DNA from: Klebsiella variicola
Lineage (GTDB): Bacteria; Pseudomonadota; Gammaproteobacteria; Enterobacterales; Enterobacteriaceae
Direction: 5' to 3'
Assembly: GCF_000828055.2 (NCBI RefSeq)
Contig: NZ_CP010523.2
Coordinates: 682,001 to 746,000 of the forward strand
DNA length: 64,000 nucleotides
How positions within the stretch are numbered: position 1 is the first letter of the stretch; each line of letters begins with the position of its first letter. The notes under the pieces were generated by a model. It made no database searches. It saw only the letters and a program-made list of their open reading frames with translations, and had not been told where the DNA came from. A program made the position numbers and the translations under genes. This document shows positions 51,730 to 61,208 of the stretch, piece after piece.

Positions 51730-52893
51730 TTAGCGAGCAGCCTCGTAAATACGGCGGCTGACGTCCAGGGTGATATCCTGATGTTCGCCCAGTTTGGTCA
51801 TGCCGTGCTCTTCCAGTTTCGCCAGCAGCGCCGGGATGGAGCTACCGTCGAGACCGTAATCGGAGAGGCGGGTCGGCACCCCCATCTGCTCGAAGAAACT
51901 ACGGGTTGCGGCAATAGCGGCATCGATACGCTGTTCTTCGGAGCCCTCGGTGATATTCCATACGCGCTCGGCATACTGCAGCAGCTTCGCGCGCTTGGTA
52001 TCGCGTTTCTCATTCCACAGCGCCGGCAGCACGATAGCCAGCGTCTGGGCGTGATCCAGACCATGCATCGCCGTCAGTTCGTGGCCGAGCATATGGGTCG
52101 CCCAGTCCTGCGGTACGCCAGCGCCGATAAGACCGTTCAGCGCCTGAGTCGCCGCCCACATAATATTAGCGCGCACGTCGTAGTTCTCTGGCTCCTGCAG
52201 CGCTTTCGGGCCATCTTCCACCAGCGTCAGCAGAATGCCTTCGGCGAAACGGTCCTGAATTTTGCCGTCAACCGGGTAGGTGACGTACTGTTCAACGGTA
52301 TGGACGAAGGCGTCAACCACGCCGTTGGCGACCTGGCGCGGTGGCAGAGTGTAGGTGTAAACCGGGTCGAGGATCGCGAACTGTGGCTGGACGTGCGAAG
52401 ACATAAACGCGCGTTTGTCGCCGGTGGTTTTCCGCGAAATCACCGCCCCTTTGTTTGATTCAGAACCGGTCGCTGGCAGAGTCAGAACCGAACCCATTGG
52501 AATGGCGCTGGCGATCTTACTGCCGTAAGTTTCCAGAATTTCCCATGGATCGATAGCGGCGTCGTAATGGGCCGCCGCGGCGATGAACTTGGTGCCATCC
52601 AGTACTGAACCGCCGCCGACCGCCAGCAGGAAGGTGACCTTCTCTTCACGGGCGAGCTTCACGGCGTTCATCAGAGTTTCGTAAGACGGGTTCGGCTCGA
52701 TGCCGCCAAATTCAAGGACATCCAGGCCATTCAGGGCGGTGAGTACCTGATCCAGGACGCCCGTTTTTTTCACGCTGCCGCCGCCGTAGGTGATCAGTAC
52801 GCGAGCCTCCGCCGGGATCTGTTCACGCAGCTTTTCAATCGCGCCTTTGCCAAACAGAATGCGGGTTGGGGTATGCAGGTCAAAATTATTCAT
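51730..52893 (-). CDS. yqhD: NADPH-dependent aldehyde reductase YqhD
   Basis: 387 residues from [17 protein letters not shown] (AGGA eight or nine bases upstream), as E. coli. It is an iron/zinc-type alcohol dehydrogenase that reduces short aldehydes, including lipid-peroxidation products. The cofactor motifs are [12 protein letters not shown] near 37 and [11 protein letters not shown] near 94. Metal ligands are in [20 protein letters not shown] and HGLDHAQT. It is divergent from its regulator gene yqhC. Confidence 0.98.
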   Translation of the reverse strand: MNNFDLHTPTRILFGKGAIEKLREQIPAEARVLITYGGGSVKKTGVLDQVLTALNGLDVLEFGGIEPNPSYETLMNAVKLAREEKVTFLLAVGGGSVLDGTKFIAAAAHYDAAIDPWEILETYGSKIASAIPMGSVLTLPATGSESNKGAVISRKTTGDKRAFMSSHVQPQFAILDPVYTYTLPPRQVANGVVDAFVHTVEQYVTYPVDGKIQDRFAEGILLTLVEDGPKALQEPENYDVRANIMWAATQALNGLIGAGVPQDWATHMLGHELTAMHGLDHAQTLAIVLPALWNEKRDTKRAKLLQYAERVWNITEGSEEQRIDAAIAATRSFFEQMGVPTRLSDYGLDGSSIPALLAKLEEHGMTKLGEHQDITLDVSRRIYEAAR

Positions 52894-53089
52894 TGCTAGT
52901 GTCCTCAAAAGAGTAAAACCGCCGACAGGGACGATACCGCTGCCAGATGACGGTTATTGTGGTCCTGGCGCCGTTGACCCTCAATGCACATTTCTGCCGA
53001 TGTCTTGCCTATTTCTCCATGTGGCTGGAGAATTCTCGCCAGCCTGCGCACAATGTATGGGTGAAGAAACATCGGGAGAGGCGGTGGCA

Positions 53090-53989
53090 ATGCAACACGC
53101 ACAGATATGCCAGATTTTGACAGAGAAGATTAACCAGCTGAAAGATAAGCACGAACTGTTAAGTTCGCTGCTGCCTGACGTCCGCCTGCTGTATGGGACG
53201 CAGCCGGGTACCCGGACGCCGGTGATGTATCAGCCGGGGATCGTTTTTCTCTTTTCCGGCCATAAAATTGGTTATATCAATGAGCGGACTTTTCGCTACG
53301 ACACAAATGAATATCTGCTGCTGACCGTGCCGCTGCCCTTCGAATGCGAAACCTTTGCCACCCCGGAGGTGCCCCTCGCCGGGATGCGTCTGAACGTCGA
53401 TATCCTGCAGCTGCAGGAACTACTGATGGATATTGGCGAGGATCCGCTGTTTCAGCCCGCCGTCGCCTCCAGCGGAATAAATTCGGCAGTGCTTTCCGAA
53501 GATATTTTGTGCGCTGCCGAACGGCTGCTCGACGTCATGGATCGTCCGCTGGACGCGCGCATTCTTGGCAAGCAGATTATCCGTGAAATCCTCTACTATG
53601 TGCTGACGGGCCCCTGCGGCGGCGCACTGCTGGCGTTGGTCAGCCGACAGACCCATTTCAGTTTGATAAGTCGCGTGCTGAAACACATCGAGAGCCAGTA
53701 CACTGAAAACCTGAGCGTCGATCGGCTGGCGGCAGAGGCGAATATGAGCGTCTCGGCGTTTCACCATAATTTTAAATCGGTGACCAGTACTTCACCGCTG
53801 CAGTATTTGAAAACCTACCGTTTGCACAAGGCGCGCATGCTGATGATCCATGATGGCATGAAGGCCAGCGCGGCGGCGATGCGGGTGGGGTATGAAAGTC
53901 CTTCGCAGTTCAGCCGCGAGTTTAAGCGCTACTTCGGTATGACGCCCGGGGAAGATGCCGCACGAATTCGCACGATGCAGGGCATGTAA
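53090..53989 (+). CDS. yqhC: AraC-family aldehyde-responsive regulator YqhC
   Basis: 299 residues from the ATG at 53090, behind GGGAGAGG; upstream in-frame starts lack ribosome sites and homology. The N-terminal cupin-like sensor domain ([20 protein letters not shown]) is followed by two AraC helix-turn-helix motifs ([19 protein letters not shown] and [19 protein letters not shown]). E. coli YqhC activates yqhD and dkgA in response to glyoxal-type aldehydes. Divergence from yqhD supports this role. Confidence 0.96.
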   Translation: MQHAQICQILTEKINQLKDKHELLSSLLPDVRLLYGTQPGTRTPVMYQPGIVFLFSGHKIGYINERTFRYDTNEYLLLTVPLPFECETFATPEVPLAGMRLNVDILQLQELLMDIGEDPLFQPAVASSGINSAVLSEDILCAAERLLDVMDRPLDARILGKQIIREILYYVLTGPCGGALLALVSRQTHFSLISRVLKHIESQYTENLSVDRLAAEANMSVSAFHHNFKSVTSTSPLQYLKTYRLHKARMLMIHDGMKASAAAMRVGYESPSQFSREFKRYFGMTPGEDAARIRTMQGM

Positions 53990-54038
53990 TATCGGGAAGG
54001 GCAAGCCGGGCGGGCGCAGGCCCCCCGGCAGGTGGCCG

Positions 54039-54698
54039 TCAGGCGCTGCAGTATTTCTTTTTGATCACCACGAACAGCGTGCCGAGCAGGCCCGCCAGCA
54101 GCAGAGCAATCGGCAGGATCATCAGGCAGGTCATGACCTGATCTTCATGGCGCTTCACAAACGGGATCATGCTCAGCGCATAGCCGAGACCCGTGACCAC
54201 GCCAACCCACAGCAGGGCGCTCAGCCAGTTGAAGAACTGAAAGCGGCGGTTCGGCAGGCCGGAAATCCCCGCCATGGTTGGCAGCAGGGTGCGGACAAAT
54301 GCCAGAAAGCGGCCCGCGAGCAGCGCCAGCAGGCCGTGGCGATCAAACATACAGGTGGCGCGCTGATGGTACTTATGCGGCAGATGCGCCAGCCAGCCTT
54401 TCACCGTTTGCGTATTGCCCAGCCAGCGCCCTTGCACATAGCTCAACCAGCAGCCGAGGCTGGCGGCGGCGGTCAGAATGGCGATAGTGGGCACAAAGTC
54501 CATGACGCCTTTAGCAATCAGCGCGCCGGCGAGCAGCAGCAGGCTGTCCCCCGGTAAAAAGGACGCGGGCAGCAGCCCGTTTTCCAGAAACAGGGTGGCG
54601 AACATAACCAGATATACAACGCCCACAACGTGAGGGTTCGCCAATGCGGCAAAATCATGTTGCCACAACGCGGCGACAATCTCTTGAATGACAACCAT
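54039..54698 (-). CDS. yghB: DedA-family membrane protein YghB
   Basis: 219 residues with about four to five membrane helices. The family motifs [16 protein letters not shown] near 38 and [19 protein letters not shown] near 126 are present. With YqjA it is needed in E. coli for cell division and proton-motive-force homeostasis; DedA proteins are now linked to lipid (undecaprenyl phosphate) flipping. It is convergent with yqhC. Confidence 0.96.
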   Translation of the reverse strand: MVVIQEIVAALWQHDFAALANPHVVGVVYLVMFATLFLENGLLPASFLPGDSLLLLAGALIAKGVMDFVPTIAILTAAASLGCWLSYVQGRWLGNTQTVKGWLAHLPHKYHQRATCMFDRHGLLALLAGRFLAFVRTLLPTMAGISGLPNRRFQFFNWLSALLWVGVVTGLGYALSMIPFVKRHEDQVMTCLMILPIALLLAGLLGTLFVVIKKKYCSA

Positions 54699-54773
54699 GG
54701 ACTTTCCTAAGTGGTACCGTATTGTTGACTAGTGTACTCCTGAAGAGACCCGAGCACCTTGATCCCGGGCGCA

Positions 54774-54807
54774 ACAAAAGCGGCCGCTTTGCTAAAAAGC
54801 GTCCGCT
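54774..54807 (-). terminator. Terminator of metC
   Basis: AGCGG and CGCTTT blocks pair with their complements (54779-54790 with 54796-54807, one mismatch), followed on the minus strand by TTTTGTT. Confidence 0.85.
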
Positions 54808-54829
54808 ATTGTTGCCACTGACTGTCACT

Positions 54830-56107
<1,278 letters not shown>

Positions 56108-56187
56108 TTACCAGGCCCCCGCTAAGCCGCTTTTTTACTGCGTGAGCGCAAGGAAAATAAACGTGATTTGCTGCACAGTGTAAATAC

Positions 56188-56206
56188 TAATGAGAACCAC
56201 TATCAA
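56188..56206 (+). promoter_or_regulatory. Fur box upstream of exbB
   Basis: TAATGAGAACCACTATCAA resembles the 19-base Fur consensus (about 13 of 19 by eye) and lies about 70 bases before exbB, whose E. coli counterpart is iron-repressed. Confidence 0.65.
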
Positions 56207-56267
56207 TTCGATGTCGTTTTGATATTATTGTGGGCAGATTTTGTGATTATCGTCGTGGAGATAGAGC

Positions 56268-56999
56268 GTGGGTAATAATTTGATGCAGGCGGATCTCTCC
56301 GTTTGGGGTATGTATCATCATGCCGATATTGTCGTTAAGGTGGTGATGATTGGCCTGATTCTGGCGTCGGTCGTCACCTGGGCCATCTTTTTCGGCAAAG
56401 GGGCGGAAATCCTCGCCAGCAAGCGTCGCCTCAAACGTGAACAGCAGCAGCTGGCGGAAGCCCGCTCTCTCGATCAGGCCAGCGATATCGCCAGCGCCTT
56501 TGAGGCGAAGAGCCTGACCACCCAGCTTATCAATGAAGCGCAGAACGAACTCGAACTCTCTGCCGGTGCGGAAGACAATGAAGGCATCAAGGAACGCACC
56601 GGTTTCCGCCTTGAGCGCCGCGTCGCGGCGGTCGGTCGCCATATGGGGCGCGGCAATGGTTATCTGGCCACCATCGGCGCCATTTCGCCGTTCGTGGGTC
56701 TGTTCGGGACCGTCTGGGGCATCATGAACAGCTTTATCGGTATCGCCCAGACGCAGACTACCAACCTTGCGGTGGTAGCGCCGGGCATCGCGGAAGCGCT
56801 GCTGGCGACGGCCATCGGCCTGTTCGCCGCCATCCCGGCGGTGGTCATCTATAACATCTTTGCCCGCATGATTGGCAGCTACAAGGCCTCGCTCGGCGAC
56901 GTCGCCGCTCAGGTGCTGCTGCTGCAAAGTCGCGACCTGGACCTCAGCGCCAGCGGTGTGAAGCCGGTGCGTAGCGCGCAGAAATTACGGGTAGGTTGA
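56268..56999 (+). CDS. exbB: TonB-complex protein ExbB
   Basis: 243 residues from a GTG (MGNNLMQADLSVWGMYHHAD), the start used in E. coli, with GGAG upstream. ExbB forms the inner-membrane pentamer that, with ExbD, uses the proton gradient to energise TonB for siderophore and B12 uptake. Three membrane helices are visible (about 18-38, 133-155, 172-194) with the conserved TIGAISPFVGLFGTVWGIM. It leads exbBD. Confidence 0.98.
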   Translation: MGNNLMQADLSVWGMYHHADIVVKVVMIGLILASVVTWAIFFGKGAEILASKRRLKREQQQLAEARSLDQASDIASAFEAKSLTTQLINEAQNELELSAGAEDNEGIKERTGFRLERRVAAVGRHMGRGNGYLATIGAISPFVGLFGTVWGIMNSFIGIAQTQTTNLAVVAPGIAEALLATAIGLFAAIPAVVIYNIFARMIGSYKASLGDVAAQVLLLQSRDLDLSASGVKPVRSAQKLRVG

Positions 57000-57005
57000 T
57001 CGGCT

Positions 57006-57431
57006 ATGGCGATGCGTCTTAATGAAAATCTGGACGATAACGGCGAAATGCATGAGATCAACGTGACGCCGTTTATCGACGTCATGCTGGTTCTGCTGAT
57101 TATCTTTATGGTGGCTGCGCCGCTGGCGACGGTTGACGTGAAGGTGAATCTGCCGGCCTCCTCCAGCCAGCCGCAACCGCGACCGGAAAAACCCATTTAT
57201 CTGTCGGTGAAGGCGGATAAGAGCATGTTCCTCGGCAACGACCCGATTACCGAAGCGAATATGATTAACGCCCTGGATAGCCTGACCGCCGGCAAAAAAG
57301 ATACCACTGTCTTCTTCCGCGCGGATAAAACCGTCGATTACGAGACGATGATGAAAGTGATGGATACCCTGCATCAGGCGGGCTATCTCAAGATCGGGCT
57401 GGTGGGCGAAGAGACCGTCAAAGCCAAATAA
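57006..57431 (+). CDS. exbD: TonB-complex protein ExbD
   Basis: 141 residues, as E. coli. A short cytoplasmic start is followed by one membrane helix (FIDVMLVLLIIFMVAAP) whose Asp25 is the essential proton carrier, then a periplasmic domain ending ETVKAK. It starts six bases after exbB, so the two are co-translated. Confidence 0.98.
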   Translation: MAMRLNENLDDNGEMHEINVTPFIDVMLVLLIIFMVAAPLATVDVKVNLPASSSQPQPRPEKPIYLSVKADKSMFLGNDPITEANMINALDSLTAGKKDTTVFFRADKTVDYETMMKVMDTLHQAGYLKIGLVGEETVKAK

Positions 57432-57449
57432 TCCGATTCTGTTCCTGAA

Positions 57450-57476
57450 AAGGCTGGCCGCGCGCCGGCCTTTTTT
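57450..57476 (+). terminator. Terminator of exbBD
   Basis: A 9-bp GC-rich stem (AAGGCTGGC with one G-T pair) is followed by TTTTTT. Confidence 0.9.
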
Positions 57477-57571
57477 ATGGCCGTCTGCCGGCGATGTGTT
57501 GGCCTGGCGTTGCCATCACGTTATCTGTCTGAGATATAATGTCGCTTCTTTTTGTTAACTAACAGGATTAT

Positions 57572-58066
57572 ATGGAACGCTTTCTGGAAAACGCTATGTA
57601 CACTTCGCGCTGGCTGCTGGCACCGGTTTATTTTGGCCTTTCGCTGGGACTGGTCGCGCTGACCATCAAATTTTTTCAGGAGATCGTCCACGTTCTGCCG
57701 CATATCTTCAGCGTCAGCGAGTCGGAATTGATCCTGACGCTGCTGTCGCTGGTGGACATGACCCTGGTGGGTGGCCTGCTGGTGATGGTGATGTTCTCGG
57801 GCTATGAGAATTTCGTGTCGCAGCTGGATATCAATGAAGGGAAAGAGAAGCTGAGCTGGCTCGGTAAAATGGACGCCACCTCTCTGAAGAATAAAGTCGC
57901 GGCGTCAATTGTGGCGATCTCCTCTATCCACCTGCTGCGGGTGTTTATGGATGCGAAAAACGTGCCGGACAACAAGCTGATGTGGTACGTGATTATCCAC
58001 CTGACCTTCGTCCTTTCGGCCTTTGTGATGGGCTATCTCGATCGTCTGAACAAAGTGAAACACTGA
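57572..58066 (+). CDS. yqhA: UPF0114 membrane protein YqhA
   Basis: 164 residues, as E. coli YqhA. Three to four hydrophobic segments are seen ([66 protein letters not shown]). Family function is unknown. It has its own promoter region, with TATAAT at 57535-57540, and a terminator. Confidence 0.94.
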   Translation: MERFLENAMYTSRWLLAPVYFGLSLGLVALTIKFFQEIVHVLPHIFSVSESELILTLLSLVDMTLVGGLLVMVMFSGYENFVSQLDINEGKEKLSWLGKMDATSLKNKVAASIVAISSIHLLRVFMDAKNVPDNKLMWYVIIHLTFVLSAFVMGYLDRLNKVKH

Positions 58067-58076
58067 TCTCTTCTCT

Positions 58077-58105
58077 CCCGGCGGTGTTAGCCGCTGGGCT
58101 TTTTT
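58077..58105 (+). terminator. Terminator of yqhA
   Basis: CCCGGCGG pairs with CCGCTGGG (one G-T) and is followed by C and six T. Confidence 0.85.
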
Positions 58106-58188
58106 CTCCCCCGTTTCTGCTTCTCTGCGCTGGCGTATGTCCGGGCTTCTGCTTTGCTTAAAGGGCGCTTAACAACGGAGGCAAGGTG

Positions 58189-59076
58189 ATGACGCGATTA
58201 ACGGCCAAAGATTTCCCGCAGCAGCTGCTCGAGTATTATGACTACTATGCCCACGGCAAAATCAGCAAACGCGAGTTTCTCCAGCTGGCGGGGAAATATA
58301 CTGTCGGCGGGATGACCGCGCTGGCGCTGTTTAATCTGCTGAAGCCCGACTATGCCCTGGCAGAGCAGGTACCGTTCACCGACCCGGATATCCGTCCGGA
58401 GTATATTCATTATCCCTCTCCTGACGGCCACGGCAAAGTGCGGGCTTACCTGGTGACGCCGACGAAAATAGCCGACAAAGCGCCCGCCGTTGTGGTGGTA
58501 CATGAGAACCGAGGCCTCAATCCCTACATTGAAGACGTAGCCCGGCGGGTCGCGAAAGCGGGATATATCGCGCTGGCGCCTGATGGCCTGAGCGCCGTCG
58601 GCGGCTATCCGGGGAATGATGATGAAGGCCGCGCGCTCCAGCAGAAAGTCGATCCCGTGAAGCTGATGAATGATTTTTTTGCGGCGGTCGCGTTTATGGC
58701 GAAGCATCCACAGGCGACGGGGAAGGTCGGTATCACCGGGTTTTGTTACGGCGGCGGCGTCAGCAACGCGGCGGCGGTGGCGATCCCGGAGCTAGCCTGC
58801 GCGGTGCCGTTTTACGGCCGCCAGCCGCCGCTGAAGGAGGTCGATAAAATTAAAGCGCCGCTGCTGCTGCACTATGCCAGCCTCGATAGCGGCATTAATG
58901 AAGGCTGGCCCGCCTATGAACAGGCGTTGAAGGAACACCATAAAGTCTACGAGGCCTATCTCTATCAGGGCGTGAATCACGGCTTTCATAATGATTCCAC
59001 GCCGCGCTACGATCGGGCTGCGGCTGATCTGGCCTGGCAACGCACGCTGGCATGGTTTGAGAAGTATTTACGCTAG
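58189..59076 (+). CDS. yghX: Dienelactone hydrolase family protein YghX
   Basis: 295 residues from the ATG with GGAGG seven bases upstream. The N-terminus (SKREFLQLAGKYTVGGMTAL) looks like an uncleaved or Tat-like signal or membrane anchor. The hydrolase domain has the nucleophile motif GFCYGGG near 184 (Cys, as in dienelactone hydrolase), Asp in SLDSGINEGW near 232 and His in NHGFHND near 264. E. coli K-12 carries this gene as a pseudogene; here it is intact. Substrate unknown. Confidence 0.92.
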   Translation: MTRLTAKDFPQQLLEYYDYYAHGKISKREFLQLAGKYTVGGMTALALFNLLKPDYALAEQVPFTDPDIRPEYIHYPSPDGHGKVRAYLVTPTKIADKAPAVVVVHENRGLNPYIEDVARRVAKAGYIALAPDGLSAVGGYPGNDDEGRALQQKVDPVKLMNDFFAAVAFMAKHPQATGKVGITGFCYGGGVSNAAAVAIPELACAVPFYGRQPPLKEVDKIKAPLLLHYASLDSGINEGWPAYEQALKEHHKVYEAYLYQGVNHGFHNDSTPRYDRAAADLAWQRTLAWFEKYLR

Positions 59077-59116
59077 CGCAAACGACATAAATAGCGCTAC
59101 CGCTCGCTCAAAAAAA

Positions 59117-59140
59117 CGCTATATAATTTATTATACAGCG
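59117..59140 (+). promoter_or_regulatory. Near-palindrome over the yghW promoter
   Basis: A 24-base interrupted palindrome (10 of 12 positions pair) centred on AATTTATT contains TATAAT-like -10 boxes on both strands. It lies 14 bases before yghW and three bases before its ribosome site, suited to a dimeric regulator. Confidence 0.6.
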
Positions 59141-59154
59141 ATTGGGAGGGCGCG

Positions 59155-59442
59155 ATGGAAAATCATTTTGGCAAAGGCTTAATGGCGGGGCTACAGGCTT
59201 CCTATGCTGACACCGCCGCGCATGCGGCGAATTTTTGCGCCGACTATAAACGCGGGTTTGTGCTCGGCTACTCGCACCGCATGTTTGAAAAAACCGGCGA
59301 CCGCCAGCTCAGCGCGTGGGAGGCGGGGATCCTGACCCGTCGCTATGGCCTTGACAGAGATATGGTGATGGATTTCTTCAAAGAAGGTGGGTCGGGTATG
59401 GCGATGCGCTATTTTCTGGCGGGCTATCGGCTGGAAAGCTAA
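59155..59442 (+). CDS. yghW: DUF2623 protein YghW
   Basis: 95 residues, as E. coli YghW ([39 protein letters not shown]). Strong GGGAGG upstream. No catalytic motif is recognised. In E. coli it sits near the hydrogenase-2 (hyb) operon; here no hyb gene separates it from yghU. Function unknown. Confidence 0.93.
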   Translation: MENHFGKGLMAGLQASYADTAAHAANFCADYKRGFVLGYSHRMFEKTGDRQLSAWEAGILTRRYGLDRDMVMDFFKEGGSGMAMRYFLAGYRLES

Positions 59443-59507
59443 ACAGGACGGCTTCGCAGGCGGAGCCGTCCTGTGGTGGGAACCCTTTCCCGTCAGCGGG
59501 AAAGGGT
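59443..59507. terminator. Two strong hairpins between yghW and yghU
   Basis: A 14-bp stem (59443-59456 with 59461-59474, one G-T) is followed by a perfect 11-bp stem (59482-59492 with 59497-59507). They fill the space between convergent genes; U-runs are missing. Confidence 0.75.
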
Positions 59508-59514
59508 GAAGACC

Positions 59515-60381
59515 TTACGCCTGGCGCTTATCTTCCGTTTGGGTGTCAAAGTCGCGGGCGTCGTGGCGCTCATGTAGCTGCTCATTGAGCGGGCCGTTGG
59601 TGCGGTTGACGATGCGTCCGCGCTTGACGGCCGGGCGGTTGCCGACATCCTGCGCCCAGCGCAGCACGTTTTTATAGCTCCCGGCGTCGAGGAACTCCGC
59701 CGCGTTATAGACATTGCCCAGCACTACGTTGCCATACCACGGCCAGACAGCCATATCGGCGATGGTGTACTCCTCGCCGGCCACATAGCGACCGCGGGCG
59801 AGCTGTTTGTCCAGCACGTCGAGCTGGCGTTTGGCTTCCATCGTAAAGCGGTCGATCGCGTACTCGATCTTCACCGGCGCATAGTTATAGAAGTGGCCGA
59901 AGCCGCCGCCGAGGAATGGCGCCGCGCCCTGGAGCCAGAACAGCCAGTTGAGGGTTTCGGTGCGGCCGGCAGGATCTTTTGGCAGGAAGAAGCCAAATTT
60001 TTCCGCCAGATAGAGAAGAATGTTGCCGGACTCAAATACCCGGGTCGGCGGCGTGGTGGAGTGGTCGCTGAGGGCCGGGATCTTCGAGTTCGGGTTGATA
60101 TCGACAAAGCCGCTGGAAAACTGATCCCCTTCGCCAATGCGTATTAGCCAGGCGTCGTACTCCGCGCCGCTGACGCCCAGCGCCAGCAGCTCCTCCAGCA
60201 TGATGGTCACCTTCTGGCCGTTGGGCGTGCCCAGTGAGTATAGCTGGAGCGGATGGGTCCCGACCGGCAGGACGCGTTCATGGGTCGCGCCGGAAACGGG
60301 ACGGTTGATATTGGCGAACGCGCCGCCGCTGTTTTGCTTCCATTCCCACACTTTGGGTGGCTGGTAGTTTTGCTCTGACAT
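59515..60381 (-). CDS. yghU: Glutathione-dependent disulfide reductase YghU
   Basis: 288 residues from MSEQNYQPPKVWEW. It is a GST-fold enzyme of the Ure2p-like (nu) class with disulfide-bond reductase activity in E. coli. The thioredoxin-fold part has GTPNGQKVTIMLEELL near 56 and the cis-Pro region SKIPALSD near 97; ESGNILLYLAEKFG near 114 binds the glutathione glutamyl group. A DsbA-like gene precedes it on the same strand by 47 bases, suggesting an operon. Confidence 0.96.
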   Translation of the reverse strand: MSEQNYQPPKVWEWKQNSGGAFANINRPVSGATHERVLPVGTHPLQLYSLGTPNGQKVTIMLEELLALGVSGAEYDAWLIRIGEGDQFSSGFVDINPNSKIPALSDHSTTPPTRVFESGNILLYLAEKFGFFLPKDPAGRTETLNWLFWLQGAAPFLGGGFGHFYNYAPVKIEYAIDRFTMEAKRQLDVLDKQLARGRYVAGEEYTIADMAVWPWYGNVVLGNVYNAAEFLDAGSYKNVLRWAQDVGNRPAVKRGRIVNRTNGPLNEQLHERHDARDFDTQTEDKRQA

Positions 60382-60428
60382 GCTGGTTTGCCTTTTTCGT
60401 GGATGTACAAAAAGTGTAGCAGGTGACC

Positions 60429-60989
60429 TCAGGCCATAATCCGCGCGGCCCACACGCTGACATCATCGCCGCTGCCCAGATCCGGCTGCACCAGGCCATT
60501 GACCATAAAGGTCGGCGAGACGTGAATGCCGTTCTGACGGGCGTATTTACTGTGCCACTTGATCACGTCCTGCAGCTCCGGGCGGGCAAAGGCGGCCCCC
60601 AGCAGCACGTGACTGTAACGTTCAATGCGTTCAATGATTTGCTGCGGCGTGGCGTTCATATTCGGCCCGCTGCAGTGATCGGTAAACTCAAACTCTTCCC
60701 GATGGTCGGCCACGGCCTGCATCACCTTATGCGCCTGCTCTCTGCCATGCGGTAGGGTGGACGCGGCGAGGATGCAGCGGACGATAACCCCGGAGAACAG
60801 ATGCCACGGTTGCGACTGCAGGCGTATCTTGATGGTGACGTTATCGGCGCCGACCTCATCGAGCAGATCGTCGAGCTTATTAAACGCGCGGACAGAGTAG
60901 GGGCAGGTGGGCTCAAGGAACACCTCAAACGTCCGCGGGCCGTGTCCCCAGACCAGCGGTTGGGCATTCAGATGCGAGGGTGTGCTCAT
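60429..60989 (-). CDS. Cytosolic thioredoxin-fold (DsbA-like) protein
   Basis: 186 residues without a signal peptide. The thioredoxin-fold start FEVFLEPTCPYSVRAF carries CPYS, so only the first active-site Cys is present, as in monothiol enzymes. A helical insert follows, and the cis-Pro loop is GIHVSPTFMVNG near 162. Two further Cys (near 93 and 125) could act as partners. It precedes yghU and is divergent from the glutathionylspermidine gene, which suggests a thiol role. I know no gene name for it. Confidence 0.8.
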   Translation of the reverse strand: MSTPSHLNAQPLVWGHGPRTFEVFLEPTCPYSVRAFNKLDDLLDEVGADNVTIKIRLQSQPWHLFSGVIVRCILAASTLPHGREQAHKVMQAVADHREEFEFTDHCSGPNMNATPQQIIERIERYSHVLLGAAFARPELQDVIKWHSKYARQNGIHVSPTFMVNGLVQPDLGSGDDVSVWAARIMA

Positions 60990-61208
60990 TGTCGACTCCT
61001 GATGTTGCGTTGTTTTTTTGTTATATCACCGATAACGATATCACTTTTGTTTCCGGCTGCAGGGTTATTTTCCTTAACGGCACGATTAGCGAAACGAATG
61101 AGTGGTATCATCGTTACACCTCTGTCTGGTAAGTGCCTGCGGCAGGATAAGAAGAGGGAGTTTTGTTTCGCCAACTGCCCGGGCTGCATTAATTTGAGGT
61201 CAGGCTAA

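Noticed and set aside
59101-59150. A transposon or IS end at the yghW palindrome
   Set aside because: No transposase, no second inverted end and no target duplication were found; the dyad is better explained as an operator or promoter.
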